Below, piece after piece: positions 22,390-34,956 of a DNA stretch of 64,000 nucleotides. Positions within the stretch are counted from its first letter, which is position 1. Each line of letters opens with the position of its first letter. The stretch covers positions 1 to 64,000 of the forward strand of contig JAUCBJ010002512.1 of the NCBI GenBank assembly GCA_032718475.1, given 5' to 3'. The position numbers were made by a program, and so were the translations under genes. The DNA is from Nemertoderma westbladi. Lineage: Eukaryota > Xenacoelomorpha > Nemertodermatida > Nemertodermatidae. The notes beneath the pieces were generated by a model, which saw only the letters and a list, made by a program, of their open reading frames with translations, made no database searches and was not told the DNA's origin.

Positions 22390-23467
22390 GATTGGGGGAC
22401 GTTAGTGCCCGCGGACACTAATGTCTCAGGACTCTAGTGTCCGAGAGTCATTAGTGCCCAGGAACTATGTCTGCAAGTGAGACGTTAGTGCCCGCGAGTC
22501 ATTAGTGCCCGAGGACCTTGTCTGCAAGTGAGACGTTAGTGCCCGCGAGTCATTAGTGCCCGAGGACCTTGTCTGCAAGTGAGACGTTAGTGCCCGCGAG
22601 TCATTAGTGTCCGCACCCCGCACTGAATTTGGAAGTTAGTATAAGGCAATCCGTTTTTCTTCTTACTTAAACCCCATTCAACCAAAGTCATCGACAACGG
22701 CCTCCTCCATTAACATACACTAATTTAATTAATTCCCTAATTTAATTAACTAAAAGTACTACTTTACTTTTAATTCGTCGACAAAATGTCTGACTGTCGA
22801 CTGAGTATTTTTCTTGAAATCATTAATTCAATATAATATATCAGAGTTAGTGCGTCCTTGGACGATTGCACTGCATCTTGTTTTTTGTATTACACACTGT
22901 CTCCAGTAAAGTTAAACAAATGAAGTATACTCAATCAAAAGTAGGTTATTTGTAAACAATCAAACGCCGTTGCTTAATCCTTATTCTTTGAAGACTTTAC
23001 TACCCCAAATAATATAAATGCTACCATGTCTAGCTGAGGTTAATAAATTTTTTAATCATAAAAGATACAAGTTGAAATTAAAATGTTAAATAACGAGATG
23101 CGGGAACTAAAGACTGGAATTTGTACCTTTGGAGTTTGAAGAAATTAACGACTCGTTTGCATCAGCAGGAAATAAAGAAGCGGGAAATGTCTTCTTGGCC
23201 TGTTGTATTTATTACATATACTAAGTCGCTAGGCGGGCACTAATGTCTCGCGGGCACTAATGTCTCGCGGGTACTAATGTTTCGCGGGCACTAATGTCTC
23301 GCGGGCACTAACGTCTCGCGGGCACTAACGTCTCGCGGGCACTAAAACGTTCTATGGGACATTAGTGCCCGCGATAATATGCGACTAAGTGACCGCGGGC
23401 ACTAAAGGTACTGAGACATTAGTGCCCGCGGGCTCTATTGTCTCGCGGGCACTAACGTCCCAAGACC
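22390..23467. mobile_element. Foldback-type element with tandem-array termini and perfect 9-bp target duplication
   Basis: The ends are GATTGGGGGACGTTAGTGCC and the complement of a matching end (right end reads GGCACTAACGTCCCAAGACC on +). Inside the left end are three 51-bp units (22470-22615); inside the right end are 17-bp GCGGGCACTAATGTCTC units (23230-23345) and inverted variants to 23467. The element is flanked by GTATGTACT at 22381-22389 and 23468-23476. The core (22630-23220) is AT-rich without a credible ORF, so it is non-autonomous. Confidence 0.85.
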
Positions 23468-23479
23468 GTATGTACTATA

Positions 23480-25040
23480 CACATTGCGCTTGCCCTTGCG
23501 GTACACAACAGGTAATTTTTGTACAGTAGACTTTGTTTTGTTAATGACAAATGACAATAGTTTGTTTGACCTCTGACAGATAATACTTGAAACAGTCTAT
23601 TGAACATACATACCCGTCAGGCCTAACTTACCTACAGTACTCTAGCATAATTTCAAGTTTCATCTACTGTATCGAATGCCTTTTGTAGGTCTAACATTAC
23701 CATACCAGTATATATAAACCCTAAATCAATAAACTGTTAAAAATATAACCTAAACCTTTTCAATTAGAATTAATAAGGCAGGTGTTTGTGGGGGAACCAC
23801 GAAGTTGGTGGAGCGTTATAGCGAACTGACACTGGGTAAAATTTTTGTCGGATTTAGAGTTGTCTAATTCAAAATTTGTAGGCATCAATAGAGGACCAAG
23901 ATTTCAGATTTTTTGAGAGATTTTCAGACACCATCAGTTCAACAGTCTCCCGCTAGATGTCTATGCAATGAATGTCCTCACATTCCCTGGCTTTTATTCC
24001 TTTTAATTTAAAACTTTGTAGATATGTACTCAACCATTAGCCGTGTCTTTAATGAAGACTAATCCGCCTACAGTTATCCAGTCTGCCGGTAGAGGGTGGA
24101 ATGTCTGAAAGATAATTTATAATATTAATAATATTTAATAATAATAATAATATTTATATTTATATCGCGCCTTTACATGATTTATATAGTGTTGTTATTT
24201 TGTGATCCGTTCAAGCTGAAACATGTGCATGTTGTTCTAACCATAACAATAAACTAAAGTCAATAGGACAGGTTACATTTATATTTTTGGGAGTTATCAG
24301 CTGTTATTTGCGTCGAATTTCCCCTGGAGAGGGATTATTTTATTGCGTCGAAAGTCCCACCCCACCCCACCCTACAGTATCTGTTACAAAGTTATCAGTT
24401 TTAAAGTGAAAGTGATAAATCTTTCATTGGCAGTTAGGCTAGAGATTACGCACATAGACATCACAAGGCGGCACGCGATGTTGATGTATGTTTATAACAG
24501 GTGTAAATAATTTTAATCTTACTGTCTGGCTGTCTGGTATACAAGTCTGTTTGTTGCGGAATCTTGAAGCACGAAGGCGATAATTCAAAACATGGCAGCA
24601 CGCTGTTCCACGTGGGAGTTCCAGCCTACAGCTATAAAGATGTCTCGCAAAATTGTCTCCATCATTTACTTGGTTCTCTAATTGTTTAGAAGACCGTGAA
24701 TTACATATGAGGTAAATTCCCGGTAAATAATGGGGCACACAATTTTGTTAAAAATAGGAAAATTAGGGAAAACATCAGGGGTGGTCAAAGGGGGGGGGGG
24801 GGGGGGGGGCAATATCCCTGGGCGCAGAGTACTAAAGGGACGCATAAATGCAATGAAATAAATAATATAATGCCTTTTGCACTCAAACTTGAAATTTTAT
24901 TGAAATTCATATATTTTTTATTGATGAACGTGTGACATAAACGCTGAAACTCTACCTACAGTCAGACAGTAAGTTACTCTATTCTTAAAATACCGTCGAG
25001 CACACAAAGAACATATGGATGGGGGATCTAGGACACTTCC
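23480..25040. other. Intergenic DNA without a gene
   Basis: Contains a fragment related to the dispersed AACCAAAACAATAAAC repeat near 24238-24330 (a sister copy is near 62817-62920) and a G run of about 20 at 24790-24809. The 24439-24738 open frame shows no recognisable domain. Confidence 0.5.
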
Positions 25041-25044
25041 TACG

Positions 25045-25518
25045 ACAATACACGGCACTTTACGAAATGTGCCGCCGTGAAAGCCGCGGCATTTTACTAA
25101 ATGTGCCGTAGAAATCTTGAATCTACGGTATACCATTGGTTGAGCGAAATAATTTCGCGGGTAATTTAAACCGGGCTACTGTAGTCGAGTTCCTGTCTCA
25201 GCCTACTGTACCTACTGTAGTATACGGGTGCTTAGATCGTGGCTTTTCCAGTTAACATTATTACATTTTGTATAAAACAACCCGTTTATGCGATGCAGTT
25301 GCAGCACCGGTAAACGCTTTACAGAAAGTGGGTTTTAAACATAAACAATAGGTTTTGAATTCAAACAACCCGCTATAAATTAACCAATCACAAAGTACCA
25401 TGGATTTCCACGGCGCATTTCGTAAAGTGCCGTGGATTTCCACGGCACATTTCGTAAAGTGCCGTGGCTTTCCACGGCACATTTCGTAAAGTGCCGTGGC
25501 GTTCAAGGCGCATTTTAC
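25045..25518. mobile_element. Foldback-like element with palindromic terminal units
   Basis: CACGGCACTTTACGAAATGT units at 25050-25112 face complementary CACGGCACATTTCGTAAAGT units at 25407-25500 (about three tandem copies of 36 bp). The unit is itself nearly palindromic. The core holds no ORF beyond repeat translation (25261-25587). No clear target duplication. Confidence 0.7.
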
Positions 25519-25519
25519 G

Positions 25520-26700
25520 GCAACTTGGGCCCCATAGAACTCTATGCATTCCTTTTGTGTTTTGTGTTGACCGTTGTCGTGGGCCACCGTACTTAACTAA
25601 TCAATAGGAACCCATGTCGTGAAACATTCCAGAACAAATCTATGGGGTGGGGGCGACTTTAGTTCGATTTGTACCTCTGGGCGCTGCTCACCCTCGGTCC
25701 GCCCCTGGAATTAATTATAAGATATCTGAAGATATTACATGATATATTTTCTCTTAGATTATATGATATATGCTCTGGACGCAATCAAAATTCATTCTAG
25801 TTTAGTTACATTGTAACAAGATTATGGAAACCTTGTGACGGGATCAGAGGATCCCGACCGAGTTTTGGTTTATTTACGCGTCAGGCCGCACCGTGTGGTT
25901 GGAAAGAGTTTGTTGTTCCGATATTGTTGATAAACTCTGATGGTAACATATATAGTATACAATGATAGTAGATAACAGATAGCACAGTGTCTGACCGGTA
26001 ACATATGGATAATAATTGGTGACGGCGGTGACGGTATAAAGTGTCACCGTACTGCCCTGAATAACTGAGATAACTGAATGTTGGGCACTGACCGGTAATA
26101 TATATATTGGTTAGCTACATTACTTATGGCCATCGTACCTAGCGGATGCGTTTCTTGGCTCTCATTGGCCAATAACCTAATTCTCGGCTCTCAACTCTGT
26201 GGGAGTGTTCCCCCCCCCCCCCCCCCCCCACTGCTGTTACTTTCCCCTCCCGGAGGTTTAACCTCTGACCTCCCTTTGTGTGTGGCCCTTCGGGGTTTGT
26301 TGTCCCCGTTTACTGGGTGTGTGATACGAGGTTAATTGGGGATTAACCTCGTATCCCCAATATTGCTAAAAGGTGCCACTTCCCAACTTTATGGGGTGGT
26401 GGGCGGAATTTAATCCGCTCACAAACCTGAGTTTTCGACTTTTTGAGGTATTTGATATAAATACATCGGTAAGAGTTTCTCAGTATCAATTATTCGAAAA
26501 CCATTGAATTTTCTCCAAATCGAAATTAGAATAAGAAATGTTGTTTTGTGGAAAATGCCAAATTTGGTGTATAAGTGGTTTCAAAATGGAACCCCAGAAC
26601 TATTAAAGTATTTATGCAGTTTAAAATATCAAATTAAAACGAAGAGTCCCGATTCACCATGCATTTCAATTCCACAGTAGGCTATAATTAGCTGATGACG
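25520..26700. other. Intergenic DNA with a perfect hairpin and a poly-C tract
   Basis: C run of about 20 at 26211-26229. A perfect hairpin at 26322-26354 has 14-bp arms (GATACGAGGTTAAT / ATTAACCTCGTATC). The downstream text (26370-26430) resembles 58510-58565, so this is probably a copy of a dispersed element. No gene. Confidence 0.5.
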
Positions 26701-26702
26701 CT

Positions 26703-28077
26703 TGGCGGACACTTGCCCCCCGGACACTTGCCCCCCGGACACTCCCCCCCCCAGTTAAAGTGTTAAAGTTAATCTGGGTGCATCAAAGCAATAAACAAAA
26801 GTTAAAGATGGTTACAGGACAAGTTGTATCTAGACAAGTTTTTTAAAAATTATAAAAGAAACATTTTTATAGTCAAATTTTGTTTGTTTTTCTTTTAATT
26901 GGGGGCTGCCGCCCCCAAACCCCCGCTTCTTTTCTTGGGGGCTGCCGCCCCCAAACCCCCGCTTATTTTCTTGGGGGTTATCGCCCCCAGACCCCGGCAT
27001 TTCCCTGAGTGCCCGTGGTGAAAGACTTAAGACCATTTTGAAATAATTAATTCATGTTTGTATCATCAGATAATAAATTGACTAAGCCTAAAGTAGGAGC
27101 TGTATTGAATGTTAACCAAATTAATATATAAATTACTACAATATTATATAATTCAACAAAATCCTATTAAAAATATTGCAAGTAACCAGGAAATTTAATA
27201 TGTAGTGTGTATAATATCTATATAGTATGTATAGTAATATGTATATCAATATGTAATGCTGAACACAGAATACAGGTCGACGCATGTCGATTTTACCCTG
27301 GAGAGGTATAATTTTGATTGCAACAATAATATTCATCCCCATCTGCTACAATTTGAAGAAGACTATTACATAATAATACCTATAATTAAAACAATTAATT
27401 ATTATAATTCTATAGTTAATAAAAACAGTATATCATTCGGGGGATGGAATTTATAGGTCATCTAATTAATTGTTTAAAGATTAGCAAACAATACGATGTA
27501 ATTGCATTGATAAAACCCATAAATAAAACTTGGATATAAAATGTAAAATCGGGATGCAAAAGATCACTTTCTGAGCTACGAAAGGAAAATTGGATACAAC
27601 TTATCTGGATACAAGCGGTCCGTTTACCTTACAAAATGAAAAATACGAATGTGCGAAGTTAAGAACAGTCGGGGGGGAAGTGTCCGGGGGGGAAGTGTCT
27701 GGGGGGGAAGTGTCCGGGGGGGAAGTGTCCTACTTGAGCGGGGGGGAACTGTCCGGGGGGGACGTGTCCGGGGGGGAAGTGTCCGGGGGGGAGTGTCTGG
27801 GGGGAAGTGTCCTACTTGAGCGGGGGGGGGGGACTGTCCGGGGGGGAGTGTCTGGGGGGAAGTATCTGGGGGGGAAGTGTCCGGGGGGGAAGTGTCCTAC
27901 TTGAGCGGGGGGGAACTGTCCGGGGGGAAGTGTCCGGGGGGGGAGTGTCTGGGGGGAAGTGTCCTACTTGAGCGGGGGGGGGGGGGGACTGTCCGGGGGG
28001 GGGAGTGTCTGGGGGGAAGTGTCCTACTTGAGCGGGGGGGGGGACTGTCCGGGGGGGGGGGGGGTGTCCGAACACCC
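26703..28077. mobile_element. Foldback-like element with G-run/GTGTCC terminal arrays
   Basis: The left end is CGGACACTTGCCCCC repeated about three times (26703-26751). The right end is a long array of the complement (GGGGGGGAAGTGTCC, 27668-28077) with interspersed TACTTGAGCG spacers. The core contains about 2.5 copies of a 47-bp unit (26900-27000: TTGGGGGCTGCCGCCCCCAA) and AT-rich DNA. Gly/Pro-rich open frames over 27590-28156 are repeat translations. Confidence 0.7.
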
Positions 28078-28079
28078 CC

Positions 28080-30220
28080 CGTTTCATTCGATCGGCAATA
28101 CTCTTAACACAATAATTTACAGTTGCCTTAAGCATCGCATAATTTCCGCCCAGTGAAGCTGTGGAACTGTAGAACTATAACAGTTCCTATAAAAATCTAT
28201 CAAAATTCTTCCCTCGCCAACGGAAAATCGTCGCAATAACAGCATCGATCATTGAAGATCATTCTTTGTAAATATGCGCTCTATAATAATTATAATATCA
28301 TTCTTATCAATATTGTGGTATATTTTGAAGCACAGAAACAGAAACAGAAAGCAATAAAGCTGTTTTGCTGATAAAGTTTGACCAATTATGTATAATATTA
28401 TCTCCAGTCGACATTTTCAAGAAAAACGTCTACTTACTGTAAACCAATCACATCTTACCTACTACAGATAACCCAATGATTATCTATAGTACGTCATTGT
28501 CATTAAATACCAAGTATTTTGGGTTCGTTTCCCCCGCCCCACCTTGTCTCATAGATAACCAAATGTTGACAAACTGTTGGATAATATTTATTCAAGACAG
28601 TTTTGTGTTGATTTTGAGTTACTGACTTACATTTAAATAATTGGAATTTAGAAAAAAAATGGAATTTATTTTAAAGTTTTAAGTTAAATTGTTCAGATAG
28701 TTCGTCAATCCCGCCATTAGTTCTAAAGTAACTTTGTTCTGTAACTTAGTGCTACACGAAAACATAATTAGTACGAAAGTACTTTAGTTCTAAACGAAAA
28801 CATAATTAGTACAAAAGTACCTTAGTTCTAAACATCATTAGTTCTAAAGTACCTCAGTTATAAACGAAAACATCAATAGTTCTAAAGTACCTTAGTTCTA
28901 AACGAAAACATAATTAGTTCTAAAGTACCTTAGTTCTGTTCTAAAGTACCTTATTTTTTGGAATATAGGCATATAGGCTCACATGTTGAGGAGTTACTGT
29001 ACATAGAAAGGAGACAGCAATACTGTACGGAGTTTACTGTTTAAAAACAGAATACTGGAAGCTGGACCTACTAATACCGGAAGTTCCGGAACTTGAAGGC
29101 CTAATAGTAACATCCTTCTTCACGATCTGAACGTGTTCGTTAATTTTAATGAGGTGAGGATTCTGAGTATCACGCTGTGTTCGGATCATCTGCCTAAGAA
29201 ATTTGAGGATACAATTATATTTCTTCAAATATTACAATAATAATTTTTCGGTATAAAAACGTAACGGAAGTCATGTGCTGAGCTTTCCGCTCGTTGGCAT
29301 TCTAAAAATTTGCCAACTAGTGTAATAATTAAATTTCGCTAAACTGAAGAGTGAAAAAAGCGCCATTTTTGGTTACTTTTTTAATCAAATAATAGTCCTT
29401 ATTTATGTTATTAAGTTATAATTAATATAATAGCACCAACTATGTGTTTAGAGGGTTTAAAAATGAATTCAAATTAAATCATTTAAGTTTAAGGAGCAGG
29501 TTACAGTGGCGGTGTTTTCTAACCAAAATAATAAACGTTACTTAATTTAACTTGTGGTCAGTTCGCGGCGGAGATAACTTTTTTCTCTTGCGGTCAATTT
29601 GCGCCAATATCTGTAACATAAGGCAAGCGCAAATCGTAAGCGAGAGGTAAATGTTAATAATTAACAGACATTAAAATAGACGACACCAGATGTTTTTGTC
29701 AAATCATTGAATAAATATACAGAGTGCATTAGTAAAAGAATGAAACATGTAAATATTTTATGTATACACTCACTTAAACAGATTGATGAATAACATGATA
29801 TAGTTTCACATCATTATGTATGCATTACAATACGACAACTCGTTTCCACCCGCACAATTCGTATCCGAATTATTTGCATAAAAAATGCCTTTTCCTTAAC
29901 TAATTGCGAAATTAAGGTGAAGGAGCAGGTTGAAGTGGCGGGAGATTATCCAAAATAATCTGAAATCCGTTGGTTAGAGAGTGAATGGTAACATTCTAAT
30001 TGGCTTCCACTTATTTTGTTAATACCAGCCAAGTAGTTAATTATGCAAGCAAGCCTGTTTGTGTAAGTGGATTTAATCCACTCAGTGATTTATCCAAGTT
30101 AGAATACCGAGTCCCACCGGCTTAAAATCAGCGATCAGGGGTCCCGCCGCGAGGATAAATCCCGGTCGAGTGTTTAAGACTGGGATCGACAAGGTAAAAT
30201 AGAGTTGATGTTTCTGACAA
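28080..30220. other. Intergenic DNA with a 38-bp minisatellite and dispersed repeat units
   Basis: No gene seen. Tandem repeat at 28719-28955; dispersed 'AGGAGCAGGTTACAG' units near 29490-29535 and 29920-29950. Confidence 0.5.
28719..28955. repeat. 38-bp minisatellite
   Basis: Units of the type AGTTCTAAAGTACCTTAGTT followed by CTAAACGAAAACATAATT, about six diverged copies. Confidence 0.85.
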
Positions 30221-30239
30221 TTTGTTCTCCGATAGTTAC

Positions 30240-30432
30240 ATCAGGGGGGTGGGGTTCCAGGACGAAGGTCCGAAAAATCAAGACGAAGGTCTGAAACACC
30301 AGGACGAAGGTCCGAATGGGACGAAGGTTCCGAATGGGACGAAGGTCCGAATGGGACGAAGGTCCGAATGGGACGAAGGTGCGAATTTCGGCCACTTTCG
30401 GACCTACATCCCATTCGGACCTTCGACCCAAT
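30240..30432. mobile_element. Small asymmetric foldback/minisatellite
   Basis: About seven units of GGACGAAGGTCCGAATG-type sequence (30258-30390) are followed by an inverted unit (TCCCATTCGGACCTTCG, 30408-30425). The open frames on both strands are translations of the array. Confidence 0.65.
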
Positions 30433-31092
30433 ACCCATCAACGATTATCTCAACTACGTGGAAGATAACGTACAAACTGGTAGACAATATATCAATCATT
30501 CTCCCTGAGACTTGGTTACCAAAGGACTACTATCAAATTCACCTAATATGAGAGAGAGATTATGTACTAACTTTAACGGTAAACAAACACACAGTTAGAA
30601 CCAAACACACAGGTACCAGGTAACATACAGGTTAACTAATATGATGTTTCTTTTATTGTCACTATTACTACGAATTTCTTTCATGTATTCCATGCACACA
30701 CACCCCTTAATAACTATTCCACACTCCACTTCACCATACTTATTGGCCCTCGACCGCGGTTATTGCCCATTTCTATCGTTCAGATGTAGTTATTCGATTT
30801 TACCTCTAACTCATTACTCGCTTTCCTTGCTCAAGCATATGCCACTCCGTACAGACAGACGGACATTTATTAGAGTCATTAATTTATTATATCTACAATA
30901 ATTAAGAGCGGTAACGTAATCAGGAAATGATGATTATGTAAGCGACCGTGTTTGACCTTTGGTGGAGATAATGTATATTGATAAAATAAGGTGTAATAAT
31001 CGGTCATGTGATACACTGATATATAGTATAGAGTATATACACTAATACTAATACTAGAACTATTATACTTTATTTATTAATACTAATATTAG

Positions 31093-32406
31093 TGCCGACA
31101 CAGGTCCGACACAGGTGCCGACGCAGGTGCCGACACAGGTGCCGACACAGGTGCCGACATAGGTGCCGACACAGGTGCCGACATAGGTGCCGACACAGGT
31201 GCCGGCATAGGTGCCGACACAGGTGCCGACACTTGTTGTGCCGATACAGTGCCGACATAGGTGCCGACACAGGTGCCGACACAGGTGCCGACACAGGTCC
31301 CGACACAGGTGCCGACACAGGTGCCGACACAGGCGCCGACACAGGTGCCGACACAGGTGCCGACACAGGTGCCGACTCAGGTGCCAACATAGTGTCCGAC
31401 TTAGGCACTCCAGATAGAGAGGGCACTCCAGAGAGGTAACTTTCAGGAAAATTTCAAATTCCAAAAGCTTTATGTGGCAGATTAACCCTGTCGGCACTAT
31501 GCAAAGGTTTCACACGTCAAGAAATATTTTATATTTATACCATACCTGAAGACCCCCTGCGATAGGAACACATGTTATATAATAACATCCTGTTGTCAAT
31601 AATTAACGTAAATCATATGTTTCATTCACCCAATAAACCTTACCGTATGTCTGGCATCAAGTCAGAATGTTATTATTAACTTCATATAAAAATAATTATT
31701 CCTTTTCAGCATCATCCATTCAGAAGACTTTAAACAAGCGAATTACATAAGATACAAGGAGTCGTCTATAAACAATTACCCATTTATATTCTCCTCATGT
31801 GTCAGTCTAAACTATACTTAAAATTAGTTTACGTAATTGTACAAGTACAAGTGGAAGTGGAAGTTATACAATATGGGGGGGGGGGGGGGGGTAACAACTT
31901 ATTATACCGGGTAGAATGAGATTGTTTGTTGCCGCTTTTTTAATTTTGCTCTTGTAGGTCACCCCTACCTTTTTTTGGCGGGTCGGGAGCAATGTCCCTG
32001 TGTCTGCACCTGTGTCTGCACCTGTGTCTGCACCTGTATCGGCCACTGTGTCGGTACCTATGTCGGCACCTGTGTCGGCACCTGTGTCGGCACCTGTGTC
32101 GGCACCTGTGTCGGCACCTGTGTCGGTACCTGTGTCGGCACCTATTTAGGCACCTGTGTCTGCACCTGCGTCGGCACCTGTGTCGGCACCTGTGTCGGCA
32201 CCTGTGTCGGCACCTGTGTCGGCACCTGTGTCGGCACCTGTGTTCGGCACCTGTGTCGGCACCTGTGTCGGCACCTGTGTCGGCACCTGTGTCGGCACCT
32301 GTGTCGGCACCTGTGTCGGCACCTGTGTCGGCACCTGTGTCGGCACCTATGTCGGCACCTGTGTCGGCACCTGTGTCGGCACCTGTGACGGCACCTGTGT
32401 CGGCAC
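31093..32406. mobile_element. Foldback-like element with inverted 12-bp arrays
   Basis: An array of GTGCCGACACAG units (31093-31395) faces an array of the complement CTGTGTCGGCAC (31996-32406) across a 600-bp core that includes a G run at 31875-31892. The two arrays could pair over about 300 bp. No target duplication found at the outermost units. His/Arg- or Cys/Gly-rich open frames on both strands are repeat translations. Confidence 0.75.
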
Positions 32407-32409
32407 AGC

Positions 32410-34950
32410 GTCTACGCCCCGTTGGTTGGTTGGTTGGGATGTAGTACTTGGATTACAACTGTCTAAAGAAATGTAAAGCAGATTGGTATGGACTATGGAC
32501 GCAATCAAAATTAATCCATTCCATCTCCAGGGGTAAATAGACTCAAATAACATATGATTAACAATACAACTGTAACCTGTTCAATATTGAGTTTCTTATA
32601 TTGTTTTGGTTAGAATAACGTGTCACTATAACTTGCTCCTTGCCCTTATTTGATAATTTAATTATATTTTGAATAAACGGATAATTTTGCATTGAGACAT
32701 TGCGCCGATTTCATTTCACCCCATTTATAAAATAATACTTGTCCAAAATTTGCAATATTGGAATCCCAACATAGTCCAGTCACTCATAACTTACAATAAG
32801 ATCGGGTTTTATTTAAATCATCTGTATGACTACTGTAGTACTGTAGTGTACATGTACATATACTGATAAACCATCGAAAAGAGAATCATCAGAAGTACAT
32901 AGAAATTTGAAAATAAATTTTTTGGCGGCCTGCGTCAGATTTAACAAATTTCACTAAAAAGACTACTGTTGGCGGAACATACTTAAGAAATGGCGGAGGA
33001 GTAGTATTTTTCGTGTGAAAAAATGCCATTCTGAGTTTTTAATGAAAAATAATAATAAAATTATTTAGAGTTTTCAGAATTTGCAGGTACGAAAATAATA
33101 AAATTAACTATCTTAAATGGGTTCTGTTTTCTGAATAAGTGTGCTAATGAATAGTTAAAAATTACAGTACTCTGAGTCCACTGTATTCATAAATTTTTGG
33201 GTCTGGCCTTACCAAAAATTTTGACCACGGCCCGCCAATACTTGGGTGGGTAGGGGGGGGGGGGGGGGGGGGCAGTAGCATCCTCCAGACCCCGTATTTT
33301 GTCACCCATTGTAGGGAATAAGCCGGCAAAGTACATTTGGGTTGATCACATAATGACTTTAGATGATTGGTATTGAGTAGAAGTAGTGACATATGGCGGT
33401 CAATTTAGGCTGCCTCTTTAATGTCTTTTTAACTAAATGAGTCTGTGAATATAATTTATTATTTTATTATTATTATATTACTTTCTCTCTCTTCATGAAA
33501 TTATACAGCAATATTTCTTTTGTTATTTTTCCGTTAGTTCGCCACCCGTTGATAACATTATCTGCACAATCGCCCAATCGGTTAAATACAAGAAAGCTCA
33601 GTCAAATCATATTTTTAACGAATCATTTCATCAACGTAGATTTTAATCATTGTGTGGAAAGTAGCACTTTTCAGCGTTATGACCCGAGTGTATTTAGGTA
33701 TGGAGTGAGCGCAGCGAGGGAAGTTTGCATAAATAAAGAGTGTTATGTAGGACTGTATTGTCATTTACATATGATTATTTTAAAAATAAAATACACCCCA
33801 TGCGGGGTAATCGATTTTATTTCTTAAAGTTTGTCTAAAATTGCAACAAAATAAGATAAATAAAATAAATATAAAAAAAAGTTAATTAAATAAATAACTA
33901 GTGGTGTACTGTAGCTAGGTGGCTTCGTTCGGCAGGAACGAAATTACTTCCATATGATTAAGTAATTTTGTTACATTGTCTACTTACTGTATTTATCTGT
34001 GTTTTGTACACTTAATTATAAACTCTAATATTCTATTGTTTAGGAATATTACTGAAATTTCTATCAATTTCTGCAATTAATTACAGTTACCACAAAAACT
34101 GTACGGTAAATAATCTTAATCTTACACAAATAATACAATGGTTATCACCCATATGCTAGAGCTAGAACTATGGAGAGAGTATATTTTTCACTGCGTTCCG
34201 TTGTCCTATGTCGTAATGCTGCAAAGTTGTACTTTTCGGCAGATTTAAATTAGATTATGCACAGGCTAATAAGTTGACATAATTTAACAAATTGTGCTAA
34301 AATTTAAAGTGTAGTGTAGGCCCATATATAATTTCATTAATCTAGGAAATACAACAGAGGGTATAATTTAAAAGGTCTAATTAATGTTATAATACATAAA
34401 TAACAATATCTAGAAATCTATATTTCATTATATGTAATTAATGTTGTATTAATGTTGTATATTCATACATAATATTATTAAATTATTAAAATCATAATAT
34501 ATGCGTTTTTAGTGGGGTGGTGGTGATAGTATAGAATAATAAAAATATATTTGTAATATCCACTGTACAATAAGATAGCTACTTTTTTGTATTCTAAGTA
34601 AACCTCCTCTCCATAGGGATTAATTAATGTAAAAAAAAGTTTTAAGTTTCCTTCAGCCCTTATGCCATAGGGATTACTCACAAAGTCTGAAAACTTATTT
34701 ACAGCAGAACTATACTCCCCATAGGGAATTGGTACTCATTTAGCTACCATTTAAGGATGCAAGGTAGTGGTGATACGCCCTGGCTAAAGTTTTTGACTAG
34801 TATTTAAGGATCGTATTTTACGACCTGTGAAGTCATTGTTTTACCCGTCATATGGATTGTATTGGGTTTAAAAGCTACACCGAAGCCGTTAGTAACTGTA
34901 ACTATTATTGTTAATTATCGATTGAGGGAAAGAACACGTTACAGCAGAAA
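32410..34950. other. AT-rich intergenic DNA without a gene
   Basis: Contains an inverted dispersed repeat unit near 32580-32650 (ATTGTTTTGGTTAG), a G run of about 22 at 33250-33271, and a small hairpin at 33783-33826. The 33495-33827 open frame includes MITE-like GTGAGCGCAGCGAGG text and is not convincing as a gene. Confidence 0.5.
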
Positions 34951-34956
34951 GCAATG

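Noticed and set aside
27590-28156. Glycine- or proline-rich proteins
   Set aside because: Translations of G-run arrays, open on both strands.
30030-30180. tRNA-like text near 30.1 kb
   Set aside because: A B-box-like CCCGGTCGAGT is present, but no A box or cloverleaf could be drawn.
31063-32476. Cys/His/Arg-rich proteins on both strands
   Set aside because: They are frames through the 12-bp arrays; the unit is a multiple of three so every frame stays open.
33495-33827. 110-aa ORF
   Set aside because: No domain or splice context; it overlaps MITE-like text with GTGAGCGCAGCGAGG and a hairpin.
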